A stretch of 36,086 bases of DNA from Linderina pennispora. Lineage: Eukaryota; Kickxellomycota; Kickxellomycetes; Kickxellales; Kickxellaceae. Shown in pieces: positions 9,458-17,989 of the stretch. Under the pieces are notes generated by a model. It was not told the DNA's origin. It was given only the letters and a program-made list of their open reading frames with translations, and made no database searches. The DNA lies in assembly GCF_002104995.1 (NCBI RefSeq), contig NW_024468342.1, positions 1-36,086 of the forward strand, given 5' to 3'. The number at the start of each line of letters is the position of its first letter. The first letter of the stretch is position 1. The position numbers were made by a program, and so were the translations under genes.

Positions 9458-10984
9458 TTACAGCATGACCATGACCTCCTCCTTGACCTCATCAAGAAGG
9501 ACAAGCGACAGGTCCTTGGACTCCAGGCGGGTGCGTACACGCTCAATAATAACTAGCGGCAGGTTCAGGGCCATGTACGACTCCTCGTTGACATACATGG
9601 AGAAAATCGTGACCAGACGGTCCATGACTGGAACCGGGAACTGCGTGGTCGAGTCGAAGCTAGCACGAGGGAACGCAGCACGCACAGCACCCAGGATGCT
9701 GATAGTGGGGCTGGACTGCACACACTTCTTGATCGGGGTCGGGGGACGATTGCTGTCGTCGCTGTAAAAGCTGGTCTTGTCGAGCGGGTAGTGGACGTTG
9801 TAGATGTCGATTTCCTGGTACTCGTGCATGCGGCGCAGAGCCAGGATGGTTTGGATCTTTAGCTCCTGGTACTCGTCGAGGAAGGCTGTGAATTCGGAGC
9901 AGAAGCACGTGGCAGTGAACTCGCGGAACTTGCAGTATTCGGGCGGCGAATTGAGCATGTCGACAAATTCGCGCCGCATGTCCTCGACCTCGCTAACCAC
10001 CATCTCAATTGGCAGTCGGCCGTGGCGCATGCGGATACGGATGACGTGGGCATTCTTCATGGCGCGCACCAGCGGCACCACGACAGCCGAGATATGCATC
10101 ATCACGGTCGCGACCCAGACAAAGAACAGACCCGACCAGCGCGTGTGCAGGTCGCCGAGTGCCAGCTCCCAGATCAGGAACATCACCAGCCCAATCAGGC
10201 CAGTCGCCTCGCAGACGATCAGATCCACCTTGATTCCATACGCATCGTGCATTTTCCACACACGTGTGAGCAGGATCGGGTTAAGGAACAGGAGGTAGAT
10301 TGCAATGATGACCATGACTGGGACCATGCCCCAGTACATTGGGCAGTCGGTGCTCATGGGCTTCAGCGAGTAGTCCTTGTTGGTGAGGTTGATTGTCAAC
10401 GTAAGCACAATTGCAGCCAGCATCACCGCGCCGATGAAGATGGCCAGGGCCTTGTTTGACACAAACCTGTGCAGCTTCATGTACCGATGCATTCTCTTGT
10501 AGACTGAATTCTGCAGCGGCGGCAGTGCTTTCATTTCGTGTACGTCCAGGTCGCCTAGAAGCGGTTTCTCCGAGCTGATGCTATCGGCGGATGTGCGGTC
10601 GACCGAAGTGGAGCGGCGCAGCTGCCCGTAGAGCATGTGCGTCCTGGACACCACAATGAACTGCACAACGCGCGCAAACAGTGCGGTCATGCACAGGATG
10701 AAGCCAAGGTTAACCATCCACAGTCTGATAAAGCAGGGGACCTCTTTTAACGCAGTGTGGGCCAGCGCAATGGTGCCAACCATGAACGCGCCGGCGGCCT
10801 GCAGCGTGACTAGCACGATCGAGCGCCTTGACAGATCGATGTTTTTTCTTGCCGATTGTATCAGGAACAGTGCCATTGTGACGAGAACAAACACACCGTA
10901 GATCACGCAAATAGCGGTAACAGCGCCAACGCGAATTTTGTAGCTGGAACCACCAGCCTCCCAGGCAGGATTATCGGAAGCCAT
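9458..10984 (-). CDS. Seven-transmembrane receptor with C-terminal RGS-like domain
   Basis: A 508-aa membrane protein. Hydrophobic segments lie at about 19-42, 55-76, 88-112, 179-200, 217-240, 256-277 and 285-306, giving seven helices with a very short N-terminus. A charged loop of about 65 residues sits between helices 3 and 4 and contains a Ser-rich patch. After helix 7 comes a cytosolic region of about 200 residues. Its FREFTATCFCSEFTAFLDEY (353-372) and YVNEESYMALNLP (464-476) segments match the start and end of an RGS fold (regulator of G-protein signalling, a GTPase-activating domain for G-alpha), with a Ser/Pro-rich insertion between them. Such 7TM-RGS fusions are known in fungi and plants. 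Ligand unknown. The start is the ATG giving MASDNPAW; an in-frame TTG five codons upstream was not used. The gene is intact and intronless. It lies among genes for secreted proteins. Confidence 0.85.
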   Translation of the reverse strand: MASDNPAWEAGGSSYKIRVGAVTAICVIYGVFVLVTMALFLIQSARKNIDLSRRSIVLVTLQAAGAFMVGTIALAHTALKEVPCFIRLWMVNLGFILCMTALFARVVQFIVVSRTHMLYGQLRRSTSVDRTSADSISSEKPLLGDLDVHEMKALPPLQNSVYKRMHRYMKLHRFVSNKALAIFIGAVMLAAIVLTLTINLTNKDYSLKPMSTDCPMYWGMVPVMVIIAIYLLFLNPILLTRVWKMHDAYGIKVDLIVCEATGLIGLVMFLIWELALGDLHTRWSGLFFVWVATVMMHISAVVVPLVRAMKNAHVIRIRMRHGRLPIEMVVSEVEDMRREFVDMLNSPPEYCKFREFTATCFCSEFTAFLDEYQELKIQTILALRRMHEYQEIDIYNVHYPLDKTSFYSDDSNRPPTPIKKCVQSSPTISILGAVRAAFPRASFDSTTQFPVPVMDRLVTIFSMYVNEESYMALNLPLVIIERVRTRLESKDLSLVLLDEVKEEVMVML

Positions 10985-11643
10985 CTCTGGAATATGCAAT
11001 GAGATAATGCGACTGTTGTGTATGTATGATGAGAATAGTGTAGCAAATGCAAAAAAAGAAAGAAGTGTAGTTGATGCCGATGAAAATGCAAGTGGGATGA
11101 AAGTGGTTTTGCGAAATGGAGAGGCAGCTGAGAGAGGTTGAGGAGCATGGTGGAGATTATAAAGGCAACGGTATTGAAGCGAATGGGCTTGGCAAGTCCT
11201 GATGGGCAGGGCTGAGGAGATCTGGGCAATTACAATAGTGAAGGGGCTGATATGCGGTGAAAGGTGCGCGCAGTGGGCTTGGCTCTTTGGGATATCTGCG
11301 CATACAAGGCATATAACGCAAAACGGTCATTAGATGGGAGGTCTGCAAAAGGCGATCCTAGCCTCTTTGTAGGATTCTATTTTCTAGCTGGGCAATCCAT
11401 TGTGGATCGCGTTTCCAAGAGCCAGGATACCGCTTGGCAGTGAGAGAGCAAACGCCGGCCGCCATCAGCCAGCCCAACTTTTTCTCCTCGCTACTTTAGG
11501 AGACTCTCCTCGATATCACAGCGTTGGTGCAAAAATAGAAACGAGGAATTTATTTTTGTCGGGAGGACTTCTAGAAATGAACTTGGAGATAACACGGGTG
11601 AATGGACAGGCTTGGGGTGGATCCTGGGGTTTCTTTCTTTTGC
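10985..11643. other. Promoter region of the receptor gene and 3' flank of the 102-aa gene
   Basis: No supported coding frame. The minus strand is pyrimidine-rich directly upstream of the receptor ATG (about 11040-11160). No clear TATA element was found on the minus strand. Confidence 0.4.
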
Positions 11644-11952
11644 TTACTGGACCAGGTGCAGGAGGACCGAGTACACCCAGTTGGCGCTCTGCTGGGTCGG
11701 GGTCTTGTTCTTGAAATAGGCCTTGAGCTGATCCTTCATGTTTTCGGCAGTCTGTGCCACGTCTATGTCGTTGTCGGTCTTGCCAAGATGCTCGAAGAAG
11801 GTGTTGATGTTGGAGACCAGCGCCTCGTTGTTTGCGCTGCCCTTGATCAGCGGCAGGAAGGCCTTGGCCGCCTCGACATCGCGGCGCTGGAACCTGTGCG
11901 GGGCGGCAGTAGCAGCGGCAGCGATGGCAACAAGGACAAGGGTAAGACGCAT
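11644..11952 (-). CDS. Small secreted protein, 102 aa (tandem paralogue 1)
   Basis: Begins with a signal peptide (MRLTLVLVAIAAAATAAP) followed by an Arg-Arg pair (HRFQRRD) that could be a Kex2 propeptide site. The mature part of about 75 residues is predicted helical, without Cys. It shares the elements SNINTFF..LG and DQL.AY.K.K.P.QQ.A.W..SVL with the 103-aa gene 670 bp upstream on the same strand, so the two are tandem duplicates. I know no function for the family. The size, signal peptide and lack of Cys fit an abundant secreted or cell-surface protein, but that is only a guess. Confidence 0.8.
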   Translation of the reverse strand: MRLTLVLVAIAAAATAAPHRFQRRDVEAAKAFLPLIKGSANNEALVSNINTFFEHLGKTDNDIDVAQTAENMKDQLKAYFKNKTPTQQSANWVYSVLLHLVQ

Positions 11953-12617
11953 TTTGCACTAAGTGAGCTTTTGGATTGGAAGAGTTCAGAAAGGAAGAAG
12001 CAGGCTGTTGTGTAGGAGATTTCAAGACGGGGGAGGAGCATGCGTTACAGAGATTCAAAACTGATTTTGGTAGTCAGGACCGACAGCAGCCTTCATATAG
12101 GTCAGCAGGCTGGCAGAGCAAAAAAATTGGTTAGCCAGGCGCAGAGTAGGGCGAAAGAAATGCGTAGGAACGAAATTGACCGAAATTACGTACGGATCGG
12201 TAGCGCGGGTGGATAATAAATTCCGAAACAGTAGTGAGAGACATGCGGAGAAGGTATTGCTGCTCGGCATGACCATGTTTTTTCTTTCAGTGCTGTGCAA
12301 TCAGAGTTATAAAACGGGACCATGTTGGTCAAAGCTAACTCCCCCGAGCTGCGGAGTTACTCCGTTAGGTCCATTCGCATACATGAGGAGCATGATTTAG
12401 ACAGGAACAGTCCCACACTGCATTCGGCAGCAGACATACATGTGGGGGCGAGCACAAGGAAGGCTGCTGTAAACTATAGTTCCGATAGGTCCGGAAAAGG
12501 GGTCCTGTTCTCCCAAGAAAAGGGGTTTAGGGACACAATTAGTTATCAACAGATATAATTGAAAATCGATTATCAGGAAGTACCAAGCTACGGAAAGCAG
12601 AATTAAGCCAAGGGTAT
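11953..12617. other. Spacer between tandem secreted-protein genes
   Basis: Holds the promoter of the 102-aa gene and the 3' end of the 103-aa gene. No credible coding frame. Much of it is A/T-rich compared with the adjoining coding regions. Confidence 0.45.
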
Positions 12618-12929
12618 TTAGGTGAGCAGGGGCGCCAGAACCGACTCGGCCCAGGTGGCAGCCTGCTGGGCCGGGGCCTTGCTCTTGACATAGGCCTGGA
12701 GCTGGTCCTGGATTTTCTTAGCAGTGTCAGCAATTCTTTGCGACTTGTCGGGGTCATCGGAGCCGCCCAGGTTGGCAAAGAAGGTGTTGATGTTGGACTC
12801 CAAGGTTCCGTAATCCTTGGAACCGATAACCATCGGGAGCACAGCCTCGGCACTCTTGTCGTCACGGACAGTGAGCGGGGCGGCAAGAGCCAGGGCAGCA
12901 AGGGCAGTAAGAGCGAGTGCAAAACGCAT
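12618..12929 (-). CDS. Small secreted protein, 103 aa (tandem paralogue 2)
   Basis: Signal peptide MRFALALTALAALALAAP, then a mature region of about 85 residues, highly charged, helical and Cys-free. It is a paralogue of the 102-aa gene downstream: the central SNINTFFANLGG and the C-terminal half containing DQLQAYVKSKAPAQQAATW align closely, whereas signal peptides and loops have diverged. Unlike its partner it lacks the Arg-Arg pair after the signal peptide (TVRDD instead), so processing may differ. A strong TATA element lies about 80 nt upstream. Function unknown. Confidence 0.82.
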   Translation of the reverse strand: MRFALALTALAALALAAPLTVRDDKSAEAVLPMVIGSKDYGTLESNINTFFANLGGSDDPDKSQRIADTAKKIQDQLQAYVKSKAPAQQAATWAESVLAPLLT

Positions 12930-13006
12930 ATTATTAGTGTATGTGAAAGGAAGAAAAAGCTAACTGTCTGGACAAAGACAGGGGTGTCCTGGGTGGTGCT
13001 GGGTTC

Positions 13007-13014
13007 TTATATAT
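13007..13014 (-). promoter_or_regulatory. TATA element of the 103-aa secreted protein gene
   Basis: The reverse strand reads ATATATAA, about 80 nt upstream of the ATG at 12929. Confidence 0.6.
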
Positions 13015-13721
13015 GGTGGGCGTGGCTGGGCTAAATTCCCAGAGCCGCTCCTATTGCGGGCTTGGTTTCTTTTTCTTCAGCCAAGATGTTGCTTGGCCAC
13101 TTGTATGGGCAAAAGGGGGGCAGCTGAAGGAATAAAGAATGTGGTGTCAAGATACAACAATATCTGGAATGGTGTTTGAATACCGGTAGAGTGCGCAATT
13201 CGCATGTACGAGCGCCCTACATTCGGCATTTCGTGCAAGCTGTTCCCAGCAGCGGTATGCAGGCTGCATGGTTGGAAAAAAGCAAATACAAGCCTGAATG
13301 GGGCATCTGTATATTGACAATGCATCACGGGCAACCATGAGCGGGCCCACATTAGGCAATTTGAGGCACGGGCATGTAGTTTGTATTTTTCCCACTGGAG
13401 GTACGCCCTTTGTACGTGCGCCGGTGGAGGGAAGGCCGGGCCACATTCATGGAAGGCACAACAAAGAAAGGGATTGTTGCTCAGACGCAACAGCGGGTAA
13501 GGAGGCTTGGGAGTACAGCACTGCAGCCCCGCGGGAAGCCATCCTGGGCTTTGGCATTCTGACAGGGGGATTTTGGTAAATATCGCAGACGCGAGAAGCA
13601 ATGCAGAAAAATACGAATGCCCGTGGTGCAGCAAGATTAGAAACCCCCACCCATGGCCATAGGGAAATACATCCAAAAGATATAGAAACGGCATTCTGAG
13701 ATAATAAAAGAGCGGACTGGT
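13015..13721. other. Intergenic region, 3' flank of the beta-galactosidase gene
   Basis: A 205-codon minus-strand open stretch (13077-13694) runs through it, but it is Pro/Leu/Cys/His-rich, has no domain motif and lies in the likely 3' UTR of the beta-galactosidase gene, so I do not call it. No repeat or RNA seen. Confidence 0.45.
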
Positions 13722-16127
13722 TTACTGGTCGGCAATGGGCTGGTATCCGCGACGCCTGACAGCCAGACTGTACACCCTGCACAGGGCCCAGGAAGCAGCC
13801 AGCAGGGCGGCAAGCCAAGTGGCATAGTAGGCCAGGCCATGGGCGTCCTCGGGGGCCTCGGGGGCGTGGCGCTCAGGCGACTCGGAGACTCTACGCACAA
13901 TAGCGATTTTCTCCGGGTCACCAGACACCTCCTCCAGCACATACAGCACGCTCTTGTCCATGTCGAGGTAGCCGGGCGGCAGGTGGTAGTACTGCTGCGA
14001 GATCTCGCCGCACTTTTGGCGGCACACGTTGTCGGGCCAGAACCAGCCGCCGTAGTCGCACACCTGGCATGGGCGGTGGTCGCGCTTTTCGGGCGCCCGG
14101 CGCGTCCAGTAGCGGCCCAGGTGGTGCGAGTTGACCCACACATGGCCCTTGGTCATCGACCCCAGGTCAATGGCATAGCGCGACGGCTCGTAGGCACGCA
14201 GCGCTGCCGTGTCGATTTCAATGGCATACCAGCGCAGGCGGCTGCCCGCCGTTGGCTGGGCCGAGTAGGGGTGCCAGAGCACGTGGTCAGGCACCGGCGG
14301 GTCCTCCTTCACGCCCTCCAGCGTCGGCTGCATGGCCCAGCCGTTGCGCGTGACGTCGATGCCGCATACCGAGACTGCGCCGAGCAGGCCGCGCGTATAC
14401 GCCTCCATGTTGTACTGGTTGTGGGCCATGCCCATGGTCTGCGAGAGCAGGGTCAGGGGGGCGGAGTCGGGGGCGGCGCTGAGCACGTGCGCAGGAATGT
14501 CGATGGTGAAGGTGGCCAGGGTGTCGTGGCGGCCATGCGCCATGCCCACATATGAGTCGCCGATGTAAGCGTAGACAAGGTCTCCGGCGTCCTTGAGCAC
14601 AATCTGCGCGTCCTTGCCCTTGCGGCACTGCTTGGGGATGGTAATCTCTGTGCGGTACCACAGGTAGTCGGAGGTGTCGTGGGTCAGCTCGATCTGCTCC
14701 AGCGGCGTCTCGCTGTGGTATGCCATTTTGTTGGGCAGCGCAACACTGCGCACATGCATTTCGTCGAGCCGCAGGAGCGACGCGGGCAGCGGCTCGAAGC
14801 CGGCTGGATGGCGCTGGCTGCGACGCACGCGTTTGGAGAGCCGGGCGGTATTGTAGAGGACCACGGGCTCGCTGCCCTTGTCCTTGCGGACCAGGGTCAC
14901 GGACCAGCGGTGCAAGTCGTAGGGCTGGCCGCGGAACACTGCCGAGACGCTTTCCTGGGCGTTGGCGTTGACCAGGAAGGCCACGTATTCGTCGTCGTCA
15001 CCGTAGACGTGGGCATTGGCGTTCTTTCCTAGGCGCTCGGGCACCGGCACATTGCTGGCAGTCAGGATGTGCTCGGCATCGATCAGGTGGTTGTGGAGGT
15101 CGGCCAGATGCAGGTACTTGGGCCAGTTCTCCAGCCCGTACTCGTCGATGAACCCGTCGTAGTTGTAGGATGTCATGATGAACGGGCCTGAGGTGCGGCC
15201 AAAGTTGGTGCCGCCCTGATACATGTAGTAGGCGACGTATGTGCCGCCGTACGCATACCACTTGGCCACCGCATATGCGATGTCCTCGATAGGCCGGTGC
15301 GGCGCGGCCTCGCCCCAGCGCTGGAACCACCCGGGCCACATCTCCGTCCACATGTCGGGCATGTCCGGGTGCTTGCGGTGGAAGTCGGCCAGGTACTGGT
15401 CGCAGTAAAAGTCGTTCTGTGTTGGAATAACATGGTCGACATCCGAGTACTGCCTGCACATGATCCATGGCACCGTCAGGTTGAAGCTACCGGCGACCTC
15501 CCCGCACCACCTTGCGTACTTGTGCCCGTCCTCGCCCATCCGCCACTCCTTATCGCCGTACTCGTTCTCGATCTGCATGGCAATGAGCGGCCCGCCGTGC
15601 TCGGGCAAGAACCCCCTGGTGACCTCGACCGTCTTTTGAACAAACCTTTTCATTTCGCGCAAAAACGGCTCGTTCCAGGTCCGGAACACAATGTCCTTCT
15701 CGTGCCTCAGCCAGTGCGGGAACCCGCCGTAATTCCACTCGGCGCAGACATACGGCCCGATGCGCAGGACCACGAACAGCCCGTGGCGCTTGGCCGTCTC
15801 GAGAAACAGCGGGAGGTTGGCCCGGTCCGTTGCAAAGTCATACTGGCCCTTGGTGCGCTCGTGCATGTTCCAGAACACATATGTGTCGATGGTGTTGATG
15901 CCGCCCCTTTTGGCCTTTTGCATTAGGCTGTCCCACATTGCCGGCGTGCTGCGCGGGTAGTGGATTGTTGCTGCAGTCAGGATGCGCGGCCGCCCGTCGA
16001 TTAGCATGCCACGCGCCGAGTATCCGACCGTGTACGGGTCGCCCGGCACCACGCGCTCAATGCGCGCGTATCCGCAATGCCCCAGCACCAGCAGTAGCAG
16101 CAGGTGGGTGAGAGCTACGAGCTTCAT
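13722..16127 (-). CDS. Glycoside hydrolase family 35 beta-galactosidase, plant-like, with C-terminal membrane anchor
   Basis: An intact 801-aa protein. Signal peptide at 1-21. The GH35 TIM-barrel covers about 35-350: IHYPRSTPAMW (55-65), GPYVCAEWNYGGFPHWL (124-140), the acid/base Glu189 in QIENEYG, and the nucleophile Glu262 in TEMWPGWF, followed by YYMYQGGTNFGRTSG. The C-terminal half has beta-sandwich-like repeats. A Cys-rich segment near 690-720 (CDYGGWFWPDNVCRQKCGE, then SQQYYHLPPGYL) closely resembles the corresponding part of plant beta-galactosidases. A hydrophobic helix near 765-785 followed by basic residues would anchor the enzyme in a membrane with the catalytic part outside or in the lumen. 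It should hydrolyse terminal beta-galactosyl residues from glycans or plant cell-wall polymers. There is no SUEL-type lectin domain. GC-rich, no introns or frame breaks. Confidence 0.93.
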   Translation of the reverse strand: MKLVALTHLLLLLVLGHCGYARIERVVPGDPYTVGYSARGMLIDGRPRILTAATIHYPRSTPAMWDSLMQKAKRGGINTIDTYVFWNMHERTKGQYDFATDRANLPLFLETAKRHGLFVVLRIGPYVCAEWNYGGFPHWLRHEKDIVFRTWNEPFLREMKRFVQKTVEVTRGFLPEHGGPLIAMQIENEYGDKEWRMGEDGHKYARWCGEVAGSFNLTVPWIMCRQYSDVDHVIPTQNDFYCDQYLADFHRKHPDMPDMWTEMWPGWFQRWGEAAPHRPIEDIAYAVAKWYAYGGTYVAYYMYQGGTNFGRTSGPFIMTSYNYDGFIDEYGLENWPKYLHLADLHNHLIDAEHILTASNVPVPERLGKNANAHVYGDDDEYVAFLVNANAQESVSAVFRGQPYDLHRWSVTLVRKDKGSEPVVLYNTARLSKRVRRSQRHPAGFEPLPASLLRLDEMHVRSVALPNKMAYHSETPLEQIELTHDTSDYLWYRTEITIPKQCRKGKDAQIVLKDAGDLVYAYIGDSYVGMAHGRHDTLATFTIDIPAHVLSAAPDSAPLTLLSQTMGMAHNQYNMEAYTRGLLGAVSVCGIDVTRNGWAMQPTLEGVKEDPPVPDHVLWHPYSAQPTAGSRLRWYAIEIDTAALRAYEPSRYAIDLGSMTKGHVWVNSHHLGRYWTRRAPEKRDHRPCQVCDYGGWFWPDNVCRQKCGEISQQYYHLPPGYLDMDKSVLYVLEEVSGDPEKIAIVRRVSESPERHAPEAPEDAHGLAYYATWLAALLAASWALCRVYSLAVRRRGYQPIADQ

Positions 16128-16515
16128 AATGGAGTAAGGTCTTTGGGGAGTCTGAATACAATAAAATAATACCTGCTTGTTGGAATATACTGTCTGCGCT
16201 TTTACTGAGAATAAAGCAGGACGAAAAAAATACCAAAGAGCAGCACAGGAGCTCCCCTGAGCCTCGCTTTAAAAGGTCTCCCCTTGGTGCGTGCTCAGTC
16301 CCACCCCCTCTCCCATCTGGGCCACCTGACCAGACATGCTCCCTTTCTGGCCGGGAAAGCCGGGATTAGAGGAGGGGCTGCGACCAATATTCGAAGGTCA
16401 CGCTGTGCAGGCCATATGGCCAGCGCATAAATTTGAACGGGTGATGTAATCACGTTTTCTTCTTGTTCTTGGACTGAAATCCTCTGCTGCCACCAGAACC
16501 GTCCTCTGCCGATCG

Positions 16516-16534
16516 AAAAAAAAAAAAAAAAAAA
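16516..16534. repeat. Homopolymer run of 19 A
   Basis: Nineteen consecutive A on the plus strand, intergenic. It is too far from any coding end to judge whether it marks a retroposed 3' end; it could simply be a slippage-prone simple repeat. Confidence 0.9.
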
Positions 16535-16809
16535 GAAGGTCCGCCCAAGCTTATTTCCCCTCCCCAGGTTCTGATTCACAGGATCCAAAAAGGACGTGGC
16601 GAGTTCCACGGGCCACAGTGGAGCAAGCGACCTGAGATTGACCGCGCTTCGTTGTACCAGCCATGTTGACGTGTTTGGGGGAGGATGCAGCCCACTGGTT
16701 CCATGGACACAATGAACCGCGTAAAAAATTCGCATTATTTGTGCCTCCTTTCGATATCTCTTGAAAACACACCGGGCTGGGTTTGCAATGTAGAATTTAT
16801 CGAATAGAG

Positions 16810-17035
16810 GCTAAGAGGGAGAGAAAGAGAAGAAAAGAAAAGAAAAGAAAGAGGAAAAGGGGGAATGGAGCCCCCCTTACGTACATGCCCAGAGGTTTCC
16901 CATGTCCAGATGACAAAACAACACGCAGCTCTGCTCCAGAGAAGGGGGAGGAAGTGAAGACGGTGAGGGGAGAGAGAGAGAGGACAAAAGACAGCTTATG
17001 AAGAAAAATAACAAAGTTGAGAAGGAAGGGGGGGA
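16810..17035. repeat. Purine-rich tract with GAAAA microsatellite
   Basis: Long G/A-rich plus strand (C/T-rich minus strand) immediately 3' of cdc42, including successive GAAAA units near 16829-16853 and GAGAGAGAG near 16970-16982. Likely simple repeat; could form a triplex-prone region. Confidence 0.7.
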
Positions 17036-17058
17036 ACGGTGGTACATCTTTGCCCCCT

Positions 17059-17630
17059 TCAGAGCACCAGACACTTTGACTTCTTCTTCGTCACAGGCGG
17101 CTCCAACGCTGCCACAATGGCCTCGTCAAAGACGTTCTTCAGACCCTTCTGCGTCAGCGCCGAGCACTCGACATACTTGACGGCGCCCAGATCGCGCGCC
17201 AGACGCTCTCCAGCTCCACCGAAATCGGGCGCTGCCGGTTCCCCTCCAGCTTCGCCAGCGTCGCCCGGTCCTCGCGCAGATCCACCTGGTGCCCACGATC
17301 AGACAGGGCACGCCCGGGCAGTGGTGGCGCACCTCCGGGAACCACTTTTCCCGCACGTTCTCGTATGACGCCTGCGACGTCACCGAGAAGCACACCAGGA
17401 ACACGTCGTCTGCGGATAGGACAGCGGCCGCAGCGGTCGTAGTCCTCCTGCCCCGCCGTGTCGAATAGCCCCAAGGTGTACGGCTCATCGCCAATCATTA
17501 CCGTCACCGCGTAATTGTCAAACACCGTCGGCACGTACTCGGACGGAAACTTGTTGGTCGTGTATGAGATTAGCAGGCATGTCTTGCCCACCGCGCCATC
17601 GCCCACCACCACGCATTTAATCGTCTGCAT
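17059..17630 (-). CDS. CDC42: Rho-family GTPase Cdc42, reading frame interrupted by single-base gaps
   Basis: Membrane-bound molecular switch for cell polarity and actin organisation. Starts [17 protein letters not shown] (P-loop at 10-17), then switch [12 protein letters not shown], switch [32 protein letters not shown], and near the C-terminus the guanine-specificity region of family type, a basic patch and the prenylation box CLVL. As given, the frame is lost four times: after DYDR, before DVFLVCF, at GT-QVDLRED, and at VEL-ERLARDL. Each break is explained by one missing base, at CGC-TGC, ACG-ACG, ACC-AGG and CTG-GAG. Adding four to the 572-nt span gives 576 nt, i.e. the family's usual 191 residues. 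Cdc42 is essential in most fungi, so assembly errors are far likelier than a pseudogene. Cdc42 is favoured over Rac by the [11 protein letters not shown] and [13 protein letters not shown] segments. Confidence 0.93.
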
Positions 17631-17989
17631 TCTGCAACCAGTCTTTTTTCCTTCTTGTTTTATAAAAGTCGCGAGAAGACACACAAATAGATGAGAGGAG
17701 AAATGCGTCCAAACAGTTTTTAGGGCCGACTTCGTAGGGAGAGGGAGGAGGAAGCAAGAGAGGCCGTATTATGCTTGGGCAGAAAAAGAAAGGAAAAAGG
17801 AAAATTACAAGGACTGAGAAATTGAAATGAGAAGGGGGAAAGAAGGGCGAAAAATGGCTGCTTGTGCAATAGTGTCTGGCAGCACGAAAAGCCAACTGTC
17901 AACAAGCTCGCGCCCGGCTTTGTCTCTCGGTAGTCTGTGACACACTCGACTGCTATATATTGCACACTTTACAATAGGTAAAAAATGGT
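17631..17989. other. cdc42 leader/promoter region
   Basis: The minus strand is strongly pyrimidine-rich (about 17700-17860) upstream of the cdc42 ATG, as in many highly expressed fungal genes. A TATATA motif lies near 17953-17960. No coding frame supported. Confidence 0.5.

Larger units (their letters stand above)
16128..17058. other. Beta-galactosidase promoter and cdc42 3' flank, with simple repeats
   Basis: No supported gene. It holds a poly-A run and a long purine-rich tract, both annotated separately. A minus-strand frame through 16295-16735 is held open by the homopolymer (a run of Phe) and is not credible. Confidence 0.5.

Noticed and set aside
9458-10984. Possibility that the 7TM protein is a Ste2/Ste3 pheromone receptor
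   Set aside because: No Ste2 or Ste3 motif recognised, and the RGS-like C-terminal domain places it in another receptor class.
13077-13694. 205-codon minus-strand open frame downstream of the beta-galactosidase gene
   Set aside because: Unusual composition (Pro, Cys, His, Leu), no domain or signal peptide, and position in the likely 3' UTR; long chance frames are common in this GC-rich DNA.
13839-14555. 238-codon plus-strand frame, with others at 15297-15926
   Set aside because: Antisense to the GH35 gene, whose motifs are unambiguous.
16295-16735. 146-codon minus-strand frame with a run of Phe
   Set aside because: Kept open by the poly-A homopolymer; no family features.
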